Origin: Flavobacterium nitrogenifigens
GTDB lineage: Bacteria > Bacteroidota > Bacteroidia > Flavobacteriales > Flavobacteriaceae
Assembly: GCF_003254565.1 (NCBI RefSeq)
Contig: NZ_QJRI01000164.1
Coordinates: 40,501-104,500, forward strand
Length of the DNA: 64,000 nt
Reading direction: 5' to 3'
Of the stretch, positions 15,718 to 24,605 are shown piece after piece. Numbering within the stretch: position 1 is the first letter of the stretch; each line of letters begins with the position of its first letter. A program made the translations under genes and the position numbers. Below the pieces are notes generated by a model that did no database searches, was not told the origin of the DNA, and saw only the letters and a program-made list of their open reading frames with translations.

Positions 15718-17052
15718 TCAATCCTCAATCAGACTAATCTCAAAAACCGTTTTTCCATTTTCGGTTTTATGCGAAATATAACCGCCATGTGCTTCTATAA
15801 TATTCTTAGATAAAGTAAGTCCAATACCAGCTCCTTCGATTCGGGTGGTGAAAAACGGAAGGAATATTTTGTCCTCAATTTCTTTTTCGATTCCTTTTCC
15901 AGAGTCTGAGACTTTTATAAAAATGCGGTTGTTTTTGGCTTCCGCCGAAATCGAAATTTGCTTCGAATTGCAGTTTTCTAAAGCATTAATCGAATTCGTC
16001 AACAAATTGATCACTACCTGCTCTATCTGTTGTGAATCGATATTTATAAGATAGTTTTGGGTAACAGCATTAATCACTTCAATATTATTTTTCCTAAACA
16101 AAGGATTCATAACTTGAATGCAGTTTTCAACTAGTTGCTGCAATGCTGCTTTTTCTTTTTTAGGCGAAGGAAGCATTGCCAATTTTCGATACCCTTCAAC
16201 AAATTTCTGCAAATGATCACTTCGTCTCAACATCGTCTGCACGCTGTTTTTTATATCTTCTAAATCTTCTGTCGAAAGCGAATCTTGTTCTACTAAATCT
16301 TCCAGATTTTGGCAAATGGAACGAATTGGCGTTATAGAATTTAGCAATTCATGCGAAATCACTTTCATCAAATTAATCCACGCATCTTTTTCTTTTTTTT
16401 CTACTACATTCTGAATAGAATCTAACAAAACAATAAAATAATCCTGACCAAAAATTTCAGTACGAGAAGCTTGCAAAACAAACGTCTGTTTGCTTTGTTC
16501 ATTTATGCTAAGCTCGATTGAAGTTTTGATTTCATGAAAATCATCTTCTTCGATAATTTCACACAAAGAAGGTAGCTGATTTTTAAGATATTTCCATTTT
16601 GAAACTTTCGGAACATTAAAATGACTCGAAAAATAATCGTTCATTAAAAAAATGCTCCAATCGTTTTCTTGTTTCTGTAAAATAATAATGCCAGATTCTA
16701 TATTATTTAAAATCGAACGATAAATAATATCTCTTGTAACTTGCTCATTTTGTTTGTTTTTTAAGGTTTCATACAAAGTAAAAAGCTCATTATAAGTACT
16801 ATTGAATTTATGCTTAGAAAAATCGGAACTAAAATCATCCTGCAATATCGAAGAAATGGTTTTATTATAAATCAGAACCATATTTCTAACATAAAAATAC
16901 ATTTCCCTTCCTAGCAGAAAAACCATGCAGAGGCCAAAAATTCCCGTAAAAAGCAAACCAATTCTAAAGAAATACAACGACAATTCGATTCCGATCACGA
17001 TAAAAATTAATCGCAGAAAAAGGAGTTTATAAGTTTGTAAAGTCCTTAGCAT
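15718..17052 (-). CDS. NtrB-type sensor histidine kinase
   Basis: This 444-residue membrane kinase is partner to the response regulator at 17055 (2 nt apart, regulator gene first). Two transmembrane helices at the N terminus (about residues 10-55) are separated by a very short loop, so the signal is probably sensed in the membrane or cytoplasm. A PAS-like region follows (ILNNIESGIIILQKQENDWS). The H-box is MKVISHELLNSITPIRSICQ with the phospho-accepting His. The ATPase has VINLLTNSINALENC (N-box), VSDSGKGI (G1) and GAGIGLTLSKNIIEAHGG (G2). Phosphotransfer to the sigma-54 activator is expected, as in conserved Bacteroidetes kinase/regulator/ABC clusters. The inducing signal is unknown. Confidence 0.93.
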   Translation of the reverse strand: MLRTLQTYKLLFLRLIFIVIGIELSLYFFRIGLLFTGIFGLCMVFLLGREMYFYVRNMVLIYNKTISSILQDDFSSDFSKHKFNSTYNELFTLYETLKNKQNEQVTRDIIYRSILNNIESGIIILQKQENDWSIFLMNDYFSSHFNVPKVSKWKYLKNQLPSLCEIIEEDDFHEIKTSIELSINEQSKQTFVLQASRTEIFGQDYFIVLLDSIQNVVEKKEKDAWINLMKVISHELLNSITPIRSICQNLEDLVEQDSLSTEDLEDIKNSVQTMLRRSDHLQKFVEGYRKLAMLPSPKKEKAALQQLVENCIQVMNPLFRKNNIEVINAVTQNYLINIDSQQIEQVVINLLTNSINALENCNSKQISISAEAKNNRIFIKVSDSGKGIEKEIEDKIFLPFFTTRIEGAGIGLTLSKNIIEAHGGYISHKTENGKTVFEISLIED

Positions 17053-17054
17053 AA

Positions 17055-18404
17055 TTAGTCGATATTGATATTAAATTTCTCCAAACGTCTGTAAAGCGCA
17101 CCTCTTGATAATCCCAATTCTTCTGCAGTTTTACTGATATTGTTGTTGTTTTTAAGAAGCGCTTTTTCAACCGTTGCTTTTTCAACCGAAGAAAGTTGAA
17201 TATCATCTGAGTTTTCCTCGTAAGGCGTTATCGTTTCCAAATCCAGATCAGAAACCGTTATAGTGTTATTTTCGCAAAGAATAACGGCACGTTCAATCTT
17301 ATTCTCCATTTCGCGGATATTTCCGTTCCAAGCGTGTTTTTCAATCTGTTCTAAGACTTTTTTGTCAAAAGTGATTTCGTCACGGCTATATTTTTCAATC
17401 ATTTTATCCAAAAGATATTCGGCAAGCGGAATCTTATCTTCGTGGCGTTCTCTTAGCGGAGGCAAAACAATTTCCATCGTATTGATGCGATAATACAAGT
17501 CTTCACGGAAGTTTTTATCGGCAACTTCTAATTTTAAGTTCAAATTGGTTGCTGCAATAATTCTAACGTTTAAAGGTCTTGCTTTAGTTTCTCCCAATCT
17601 TGTTATGGTTTTGGTCTGAATAACTTGCAAAAGTTTTGATTGTAAATGAAGCGGTACATTTCCTATTTCGTCTAAGAAAATAGTTCCATTTTGTGCCATT
17701 TCAAAACGTCCCGCTGTATCCGTTTTAGCATCGGTAAAAGCGCCTTTGGCATAACCAAACAATTCGCTTTCGAAAATATTCGAATTCAAAGAACCCAAAT
17801 CAACTGCAATAAACGGCTGATTTTTCCTTTCGGATTGGGTATGAATATGATGTGCCAAAACAAATTTTCCTGTTCCGTTTTCGCCCAAAATCAAAACATT
17901 AGCGTCGGTTTTTGCGACTTTATCTGCCAACGAATAAGCCTTTTTTATAATCTCAGAACTGCCAACAAAAAAGTCTTGTTTCATCTCGACATCTTTGTTT
18001 TTCTTCTGTTCTTTTCGGGCTTTATCGACTGCTTGTTTTACCGATTCTAAAAGCTTTTTATTTTCCCAAGGTTTCAGAATATAATCAAAAGCACCCGATT
18101 TTAAACCTTCGACAGCTGTTTCTACTTTTCCGAAAGCGGTCATTAAGATTACAACAGTTTTCGGCGAAAGCGTTTTTATTTCTTTCAATAAATACAAACC
18201 TTCTCTCCCATCTTCAAAACCTAATCTGTAATTCATGTCTAAGAGTACAACATCAATGGCATTTTTTGCCAATAATTCGACAATGTTTTTCGGATTATTG
18301 AGCGTATAAATGTTCTCAAAATACTTTTTCAGATAGACTTTTGATGCAAAAAGAATGTCTTCCTGATCGTCGATGATTAAAATAGATGCGTTGGTCTTTT
18401 TCAT
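17055..18404 (-). CDS. Sigma-54-dependent response regulator (NtrC family)
   Basis: The 449-residue protein has three domains. The receiver has Asp12, Asp13, phospho-acceptor Asp56 (DVVLLDMNY) and ILMTAFGK. The AAA+ domain has Walker A GENGTGK and IFLDEIG as Walker B. The C-terminal Fis-type HTH includes ISKTAEELGLSRGALYRRLE. The sigma-54 contact loop reads GAFTDA rather than the common GAFTGA, in ELFGYAKGAFTDAKTDTAGR. Enhancer-binding proteins of this type activate sigma-54 RNA polymerase from upstream palindromes. Its gene is divergent from the ABC operon, with a candidate palindrome and -24/-12 promoter in the gap. It should therefore control 18690-24272. Confidence 0.94.
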   Translation of the reverse strand: MKKTNASILIIDDQEDILFASKVYLKKYFENIYTLNNPKNIVELLAKNAIDVVLLDMNYRLGFEDGREGLYLLKEIKTLSPKTVVILMTAFGKVETAVEGLKSGAFDYILKPWENKKLLESVKQAVDKARKEQKKNKDVEMKQDFFVGSSEIIKKAYSLADKVAKTDANVLILGENGTGKFVLAHHIHTQSERKNQPFIAVDLGSLNSNIFESELFGYAKGAFTDAKTDTAGRFEMAQNGTIFLDEIGNVPLHLQSKLLQVIQTKTITRLGETKARPLNVRIIAATNLNLKLEVADKNFREDLYYRINTMEIVLPPLRERHEDKIPLAEYLLDKMIEKYSRDEITFDKKVLEQIEKHAWNGNIREMENKIERAVILCENNTITVSDLDLETITPYEENSDDIQLSSVEKATVEKALLKNNNNISKTAEELGLSRGALYRRLEKFNINID

Positions 18405-18428
18405 TATTGTTCAGTTTTGGACGAAAGG

Positions 18429-18444
18429 TGTCCACTTATGGACA
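18429..18444. promoter_or_regulatory. Candidate upstream activating site (TGTCCA-N4-TGGACA)
   Basis: TGTCCACTTATGGACA has perfect 6-bp arms. An extra TGGAC half-site at 18418-18422 pairs with the GTCCA of the left arm. It lies about 95 nt upstream of the start site predicted from the -24/-12 promoter at 18505, a normal enhancer distance. It also lies next to the regulator gene's own start. Confidence 0.55.
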
Positions 18445-18504
18445 GTTAAAATTCATTCAGAAAAATAATCCCTTAAAAACAAGGTATTTACAAGGTTTAA
18501 TTTA

Positions 18505-18521
18505 CTGGCACGAAAATCACA
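18505..18521 (+). promoter_or_regulatory. Candidate sigma-54 (-24/-12) promoter
   Basis: CTGGCACGAAAATCACA matches the consensus YTGGCACGRNNNTTGCW at 13 of its 15... specified positions counted as two mismatches, both inside the -12 TTGC element (TCAC here). The GG-N10-xC spacing is exact, with GG at 18507-18508 and C at 18520. Transcription would start near 18532, giving a leader of about 158 nt before the ATG at 18690. Confidence 0.6.
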
Positions 18522-18689
18522 TTAGAACTTGTAAATCATTAATAATTAAACCCTTTCGGAAGTACAAATAACAAAATAAATAGCGATAAATTAAAAATAA
18601 TTTATCTTAATTTTCAGACTTGTTTCTGTCATTTCCGAAGGCATAAAAATTTTAAAAGAAAATCAATCAAAAATTAAAACAGTCAAATT

Positions 18690-19400
18690 ATGATTACCAT
18701 TACAAAACTTTCAAAAGTATTTAGAACTGAGGAATTAGAAACCAAAGCATTAAGTGAAATTTCGTTAACCATCAATCAAGGCGATTTTGTTTCTATTATG
18801 GGACCGTCTGGAAGCGGAAAATCGACTTTATTAAACATCATTGGACTTCTAGACAGCGCTTCTAGCGGAAGCTACCAACTTCTTGATCAGGAAATGGTGG
18901 GTTTGAAGGAAAAACAAAAATCGCAAGCTAGAAAAGAAAACATCGGATTCATCTTCCAGAATTTCAACTTAATTGATGAATTATCGGTTTTTGACAACAT
19001 CGAATTGCCTTTAATTTATAACAATGTTCCTTCTGCCGAAAGAAAATCGCGAGTAAACGAAATGGCTAAAATATTAGGAATTGCTCATAGATTGAAACAT
19101 TTCCCACAACAGCTTTCGGGCGGACAACAGCAGCGTGTGGCCGTTGCAAGAGCTTTAATCAATAACCCGAAAATAATTTTGGCCGATGAGCCAACGGGAA
19201 ATCTAGACAGCAGAAACGGAAATGAGGTTATGGAATTACTAACTGATCTTCATGCCAGCGGATCGACAATCTTAATGGTAACACACTCCGATTACGATGC
19301 TTCTTTCTCGCAAAGAACAATTTTAATGAAAGATGGCGAAATCCTTTCTGAAAAAGTGAATCATAGAAATGTAGATGTTTTAGTTAATTCTAACTACTAA
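18690..19400 (+). CDS. ABC transporter ATP-binding protein (MacB/LolD type)
   Basis: The 236-residue nucleotide-binding subunit has Walker A GPSGSGKST, Q-loop IFQNFNLIDE, signature LSGGQQQRVAVARAL, Walker B IILADEPTGNLD and a switch His in VTHSD. Length and motifs fit the MacB/LolD/FtsE group that works with FtsX-type permeases. It is followed 4 nt later by the first permease and then by a paralogous one, so the three form an operon. Such transporters use ATP to move lipoproteins, peptides or drugs from the periplasmic side (mechanotransmission) rather than across the inner membrane. Expression probably depends on the sigma-54 promoter upstream. Confidence 0.95.
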   Translation: MITITKLSKVFRTEELETKALSEISLTINQGDFVSIMGPSGSGKSTLLNIIGLLDSASSGSYQLLDQEMVGLKEKQKSQARKENIGFIFQNFNLIDELSVFDNIELPLIYNNVPSAERKSRVNEMAKILGIAHRLKHFPQQLSGGQQQRVAVARALINNPKIILADEPTGNLDSRNGNEVMELLTDLHASGSTILMVTHSDYDASFSQRTILMKDGEILSEKVNHRNVDVLVNSNY

Positions 19401-19404
19401 AGTC

Positions 19405-21816
19405 ATGTTGAAGAATTGGACAAACATATTTGTTTATCATATAAAGAACAACAAATTCTTTACAGCCCTTAATATATTGGGCTTAAGTATAGGAATTGCA
19501 GGTTTAATCTTTGCCATTCTATACTGGAACGACGAACATTCTTACGATCAATGGAATCCTGAGAAAGATAAAATTTATACCGTAATGAACGATTTTGGAG
19601 GAGGAAATGTTTGGACATCAAACTCCCCGATTCCAGGAAGAATGTTAAGCGAAACTACTTCCTATTTAGACCAATACTGTTATTATAGATTGTATTACAC
19701 AAAAGAAACAATTCAATATAACGGAAAAATAGAATTGGTTGACAAAATTTTTTCGGCTCAAAGAAGTTTCTTTTCTTTTTTCCCTTTTGAATTTGTACGA
19801 GGAAATGCTAAAACAGCTTTTAGCGACCGCAACAGCATGGTTCTTTCTCAGGAAACGGCTTCGCGCATTTTTAAGAATGAAAATCCTATGGGCAAACAAG
19901 TTAAGTATGCTGATCGCATTTTTGTAGTTCGCGGTATTTATAAAACACCCGAAAAATCATCGATAATGCCTGCTGTAATTACTCCAGTTGTAGAAGATGA
20001 ATTAGAACAAAATAAGGATAATTGGGGCTTTAGCTACGGATTAATGCTTAAGCTAAAAAGACCAAGCGATACTACGGCTGTTATTCAAAACTTAGATAAA
20101 ATATTTCTCGAAAACAACTACAAAAAACAGGCAAAAGCTGAAGGATTATCTATTGAACAGTTTATAAAACAATATGGAGATCCTATAAAATCAAGGCTTC
20201 TTCCACTTTCAAGAGCAAGACTTTATCAGGGAAATTATGCTTTTCCTGAACAAAACGCCAATTTGCAGTTCTTAAAAATTGTAGTGGGTTTATCTATCTT
20301 AATTTTAATACTTTCAATTGTAAACTACATCAATATGGCTACTGCAAATGCGGTAAGACGTGCTAAAGAAGTTGGAGTTCGCAAGATAGTTGGCGCTTCA
20401 AAACCGCAAATTATTGCTCAATTTGTTTTTGAAACCACACTGATTACTTTATTTTCGGTTTTACTGGCAATGGTAATCGTTGAGCTTTCGCTTCCGTTTT
20501 ATAATGCTTTTTTAAATAAAAACTTAACGTTAATCGGAACTCAATTTTACTTTCAGCTTATTTTAATTTTCTTTTTTGTTATTATCGTTTCAGGAGTTTT
20601 TCCGGCAGTTTATATTTCAAATTTTGAAACGCTAAAAGTCTTAAAAGGCAATTTTTCTAGAAGCAAAAACGGTGTTTGGATTCGTAACGGAATGCTTGTT
20701 TTACAATTTTCTATTGCTACACTTTTCATTATCGGGTCGTTTATTGTTTATAAACAGGTAAACTTTATGATGGATAAAGATTTAGGTTTTAATGGCACTC
20801 AGGTTATGGACATTTCTTTTAAACCTCAAAAAGGAAAAAGTCAATACGAAAGGTATAAACTCATTAAACAAGAATTGCTGAAAATTAAAGGCGTTGAAGC
20901 AGTTTCTGCTGGAATGTTCTCTATTGGCAGCAACGAAAACTCTTGGCAAGGCCTTCATTATAAATCCAATAAAGAAGTCATAACACAGCAAATGCCTATG
21001 GATTTTGGACAATTAAATCTTTTAGGAATCCAAGTAATCAAAGGAAAAGACTTGAATCTTGAATTGGCAACAGACAGCATTTCGAGTGCTTTATTGAATG
21101 AAACCGCCGCAAAAACGCTTCAGGTAAAGGATCCTGTAAATCAAGATGTCACTTTTGGAGGAAAAAAATTTAAAGTTGTAGGTATCGTCAAAAACTTCCA
21201 TTACATCGGAATGGAATATAATATTGCTCCAATGATTTTTTTCCATATCAAAGCTTTTGACTGGATAGATAACGAGATGCGCTTTATTTCTGTTAAAATA
21301 TCTACCGATCAAATGCCTGAAACAATCGCTGCTATAGACAAATTCTGGAAATCTAAAGTCGATCAAGAATATCCTTTTGAGTATGGGTTTGTAGATAAAA
21401 ACTTTGCGAGAACTTATAAAAAATATCAAGATCAGAGAAACTTGTTTGCTTTACTGAATATTGTGGTAATCTTAATTGCCGTTTTCGGATTATTTGCTTT
21501 GGCTTCTTTTTCTATGGAAAGAAGATTACGCGAAATCGCCATTAGAAAAACACTCGGTGCGGAAACCAATATTTTGCTAAAAGAATTATCTAAACAGTAT
21601 GTCCTTTTCTGCGTAATTGGTTTCTTAATCGGAATTGTTCCTGCTTATTTATTAATGCAGAAATGGCTAGAAAACTTTGCTTCTCGAATCGATATTCCGT
21701 TTTTGCCATTCTTAGTTGCTTTTGTTTCGCTGCTATTTTTAACGCTGACGATTGTTTTGGCAAAAGCCTATCAAGTGACCAAAGTAGACGTTTTAAAATA
21801 TTTAAAATACGAGTAA
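19405..21816 (+). CDS. ABC transporter permease, FtsX/MacB type (first paralogue)
   Basis: The 803-residue permease has duplicated architecture: an N-terminal TM helix (FTALNILGLSIGIAGLIFAI), a MacB-type periplasmic domain, then an FtsX core with three TM helices starting near residue 290 (VVGLSILILILSIVNYINMA). A second periplasmic domain follows, with a final FtsX-like core (LFALLNIVVILIAVFGLFAL) ending in TKVDVLKYLKYE. The motif RAKEVGVRKIVGASKPQIIA is the family hallmark, and REIAIRKTLGAETNILLKEL is its counterpart in the second half. It is closely similar to the next gene in layout and end sequence, indicating tandem duplication. Both probably form a heterodimer with the ATPase at 18690. 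Confidence 0.93.
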   Translation: MLKNWTNIFVYHIKNNKFFTALNILGLSIGIAGLIFAILYWNDEHSYDQWNPEKDKIYTVMNDFGGGNVWTSNSPIPGRMLSETTSYLDQYCYYRLYYTKETIQYNGKIELVDKIFSAQRSFFSFFPFEFVRGNAKTAFSDRNSMVLSQETASRIFKNENPMGKQVKYADRIFVVRGIYKTPEKSSIMPAVITPVVEDELEQNKDNWGFSYGLMLKLKRPSDTTAVIQNLDKIFLENNYKKQAKAEGLSIEQFIKQYGDPIKSRLLPLSRARLYQGNYAFPEQNANLQFLKIVVGLSILILILSIVNYINMATANAVRRAKEVGVRKIVGASKPQIIAQFVFETTLITLFSVLLAMVIVELSLPFYNAFLNKNLTLIGTQFYFQLILIFFFVIIVSGVFPAVYISNFETLKVLKGNFSRSKNGVWIRNGMLVLQFSIATLFIIGSFIVYKQVNFMMDKDLGFNGTQVMDISFKPQKGKSQYERYKLIKQELLKIKGVEAVSAGMFSIGSNENSWQGLHYKSNKEVITQQMPMDFGQLNLLGIQVIKGKDLNLELATDSISSALLNETAAKTLQVKDPVNQDVTFGGKKFKVVGIVKNFHYIGMEYNIAPMIFFHIKAFDWIDNEMRFISVKISTDQMPETIAAIDKFWKSKVDQEYPFEYGFVDKNFARTYKKYQDQRNLFALLNIVVILIAVFGLFALASFSMERRLREIAIRKTLGAETNILLKELSKQYVLFCVIGFLIGIVPAYLLMQKWLENFASRIDIPFLPFLVAFVSLLFLTLTIVLAKAYQVTKVDVLKYLKYE

Positions 21817-21848
21817 ACTAACTCCACAAACCAAAAAACACCAATAAA

Positions 21849-24272
21849 ATGTTAAGAAACTGGATCAATATATTTATCTATCAATTAAAACACAGTAAAC
21901 TTTTTACTGCTCTCAATGTTCTTGGATTATCAATAGGAATTTCAGGCCTAATTTTCGCACTTCTATATTGGAATGACGAACACAGCTACAATGCTTGGAA
22001 TCCAGAGAAAGATCATGTTTATCAGATATTAGCGCAATTAAGCGATATGCCAGTTACTGCAAATAATCCTGTGCGTTTAAAACCTCATTTAGAAAATGAT
22101 CACAACGTAGAAACTGTTGTTTATGCAGATGAATGGTATCAAAAAGATAAAGTGGTTTACAATGGACAAAAGGAATTTGTAGACAAAATCATAAATGCCG
22201 AAAAAGATTTCTTCTCTCTTTTTCCTTTTGAATTTATATATGAAAATGCCAAATCGGCTATAAAAGACGAAAATAGTATTGCTATTTCAGAGAAACTTGC
22301 AGAACGTTTTTTTGGAAATAAAAACCCAATAGGCAAACAAATCAAATGTTTGGATTCTACGTTTACAATCTCAGGTGTTTATCGCATTCCTGGAAACTCA
22401 TCGATCGCACCAAACATAGTGATAAACCGCATGAAAGACTTGGCAGATCCTGCTAAAAATCCGGGTCTTTTTGTTCTAAAAGTATTAGTAAAACTAAAAG
22501 ATCCATCAAAAGTAGAATCTACTCGAAAAATGCTGGATCAAGTGTTTTATGACGAGGTTATTGTAAGAACCGCCAAACAAGCGGGTTTTACACCTGCAGA
22601 AATGGTCAAGAAAATGGGAAGTTTCAAGGTTTTGATGGAACCGCTTTCATCTGCCAGATTGCATTCTGTAACCGACGGTTATCCCGAAGGAAGAGGAAAT
22701 TATCAGTTTTTGGTAATTATGGCATGCTTGTCAGTTTTAATTCTTATTCTGTCCATTGTCAACTATATCAATTTGGCAACGGCAAATTCGATTAAAAGAG
22801 CTAAGGAAGTTGGAGTTCGTAAAGTATTGGGTGCTTCCAAAAACCAGATTGTTTGGCAATTCATTTTTGAAACCGTTTTGATGACTGCTTTTTCGGTTTT
22901 ATTAGCGTTAATGATTGTAGAAATTGCGCTTCCTTATTACAATTCTTTTTTAGAAAAAAATCTAAGAATAGTCGAAAGTCAATTTTATCTTCAGTTGATT
23001 TTAGTCTTTTTAATAACCATTGTGTTTGCAGGAATATTTCCAGCATTATATGTTGCTAATTTTGAGACTTTAAAAGTTTTAAGAGGCAATTATGCTCGAA
23101 GTAAAAGCGGCGTTTGGATTAGAAATGGAATGCTGATTTTTCAGTTTGCCATTGCTTCCTTTTTTATCATTGGTTCTGTAATTGTCTATCAGCAAATTAA
23201 ATATCTAAGCAACAAAGATCTTGGTTTTAAAGGCGATCAAGTTATGGCAATTTCGTTAAATCTGCCATCTTCGTATTATCAAGGAGAGAATGTTGGAAAG
23301 AACATTTTTGAAAGATATAATTCCATAAAGCAAGAACTTTCAAAAATTAAAGGCGTTGAACAAGTTTCAACTGGTCTTCTTTCTTTTGATGGAGCCGACG
23401 ATTCGCAATGGCCAATATGGTATCGAGATGTGCTTTTCAAACAAAAAGCCATCGGACTTGACTATGACATGCTAAATCTGCTTAATATAAAAGTAATAAA
23501 AGGCAGAAATCTTAGTCCAAACATAGCTTCAGACACTATAAATTCTGTTTTAGTTAATGAAAAATCATTGAGTTTAATGCAGATAAAAGATCCTATTGGT
23601 AAAGAGATCAAAATTGGGAATCAGAAAATGAGGATTATTGGCGTGGTAAAAGATTTTAATCTTTTAAGTCCAGAAGTCGATGTTCCGCCGATTACTTTTT
23701 ATCATATAAAATCTCTAGATATGGCCAATGAAATGAATCGCATTTACGTAAAATTAAAAGCAGATCAGATTCAAAGTAGTATTGCTGAAATTGAAAAATT
23801 CTGGAAATCAAAAGTCGATACCGAATATCCGTTTCAATATGATTTCGTAGATAAAGAATACGCTAGAACTTATGAGTCTTATGTGAAGCAGAAAAATTTA
23901 TTTTCTCTGCTCAATGTAATTGTGATTCTTATTGCCCTTTTTGGACTTTTTGCTCTCGCATCTTATTCCATTCAAAGAAGAATGAAAGAAATTGCGATTC
24001 GAAAAACTTTGGGCGCAGAGACCAATATCTTATTGAAAGAACTGTCTAAACAATATGTAGTGTATTGTGCAATAGGTTTTCTTATTGCCGTGTTTCCTGC
24101 CTATGTTTTATTGCAGAAATGGCTGAATAATTTTACCTTTAGAATCGAAATTCCGATGCTGCCGTTTCTACTTTCCTTTTTGCTTTTATTGTTTTTAACG
24201 CTATGCATTGTTTTAGCAAAAGCGTATCAGGCAACAAAAGTCGATGTCCTGAAATATTTAAAATATGAATAA
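21849..24272 (+). CDS. ABC transporter permease, FtsX/MacB type (second paralogue)
   Basis: The 807-residue permease is paralogous to the preceding gene. It shares the start (MLRNWINIFIYQLKHSKLFT against MLKNWTNIFVYHIKNNKFFT) and the end (TKVDVLKYLKYE). The FtsX cores contain RAKEVGVRKVLGASKNQIVW and KEIAIRKTLGAETNILLKEL. The periplasmic domains differ most, which suggests the two copies specialise in substrate contact while the membrane parts stay matched. It begins 32 nt after the previous stop. A strong terminator follows at 24291, ending the operon. Confidence 0.93.
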   Translation: MLRNWINIFIYQLKHSKLFTALNVLGLSIGISGLIFALLYWNDEHSYNAWNPEKDHVYQILAQLSDMPVTANNPVRLKPHLENDHNVETVVYADEWYQKDKVVYNGQKEFVDKIINAEKDFFSLFPFEFIYENAKSAIKDENSIAISEKLAERFFGNKNPIGKQIKCLDSTFTISGVYRIPGNSSIAPNIVINRMKDLADPAKNPGLFVLKVLVKLKDPSKVESTRKMLDQVFYDEVIVRTAKQAGFTPAEMVKKMGSFKVLMEPLSSARLHSVTDGYPEGRGNYQFLVIMACLSVLILILSIVNYINLATANSIKRAKEVGVRKVLGASKNQIVWQFIFETVLMTAFSVLLALMIVEIALPYYNSFLEKNLRIVESQFYLQLILVFLITIVFAGIFPALYVANFETLKVLRGNYARSKSGVWIRNGMLIFQFAIASFFIIGSVIVYQQIKYLSNKDLGFKGDQVMAISLNLPSSYYQGENVGKNIFERYNSIKQELSKIKGVEQVSTGLLSFDGADDSQWPIWYRDVLFKQKAIGLDYDMLNLLNIKVIKGRNLSPNIASDTINSVLVNEKSLSLMQIKDPIGKEIKIGNQKMRIIGVVKDFNLLSPEVDVPPITFYHIKSLDMANEMNRIYVKLKADQIQSSIAEIEKFWKSKVDTEYPFQYDFVDKEYARTYESYVKQKNLFSLLNVIVILIALFGLFALASYSIQRRMKEIAIRKTLGAETNILLKELSKQYVVYCAIGFLIAVFPAYVLLQKWLNNFTFRIEIPMLPFLLSFLLLLFLTLCIVLAKAYQATKVDVLKYLKYE

Positions 24273-24290
24273 TTAGTTTTGAGTTTTTGT

Positions 24291-24332
24291 AAAAAGCTGT
24301 GCAAGTCTGAGCCCTTGCGCAGCTTTTTTTTT
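24291..24332 (+). terminator. Terminator of ABC transporter operon
   Basis: A 15-bp stem with one mismatch, AAAAAGCTGTGCAAG / CTTGCGCAGCTTTTT, is followed by a long T run. The TTGCGCAGCTTTT arm resembles the second hairpin unit of the repeats at 1294-2870. Confidence 0.88.
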
Positions 24333-24340
24333 ATAAAATT

Positions 24341-24515
24341 ATATTCCGGCAGGAATATCTCGTCGGTAGAAAAAAATAGTTGCGTTTTTGCATAGTGTCC
24401 AGTAGGGACACCTGTTTTGCGGAATAAATGTTGTGAAGATAATCAAACGTTCCTACGGAACGTATTCTGTAAATCCAATTAAAAAAATCTACCAATCATA
24501 CATTCCTACGGAATG
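24341..24515. repeat. Array of four short hairpins at ~53-nt spacing
   Basis: Hairpins lie at 24341-24358 (ATATTCC/GGAATAT), 24395-24411 (GTGTCC/GGACAC), 24447-24463 (ACGTTCC/GGAACGT) and 24501-24515 (CATTCC/GGAATG). Start-to-start spacings are 54, 52 and 54 nt. Stems of 6-7 bp share a core TCC-loop-GGA. No gene is in the 24333-24605 gap. A similar array lies at 51655-51901. Confidence 0.75.
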
Positions 24516-24605
24516 AATAGCATCAAAAAATCAAATAGGAACCGAATTAATTCAGTTCCTATTTAATTTTATGTTACTAATTGAGTCTTTCTTTTTCAAG
24601 ACAAA

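Noticed and set aside
24341..24515. CRISPR array
   Set aside because: The hairpins are different in sequence and there are no identical direct repeats or cas genes; only the spacing resembles an array.
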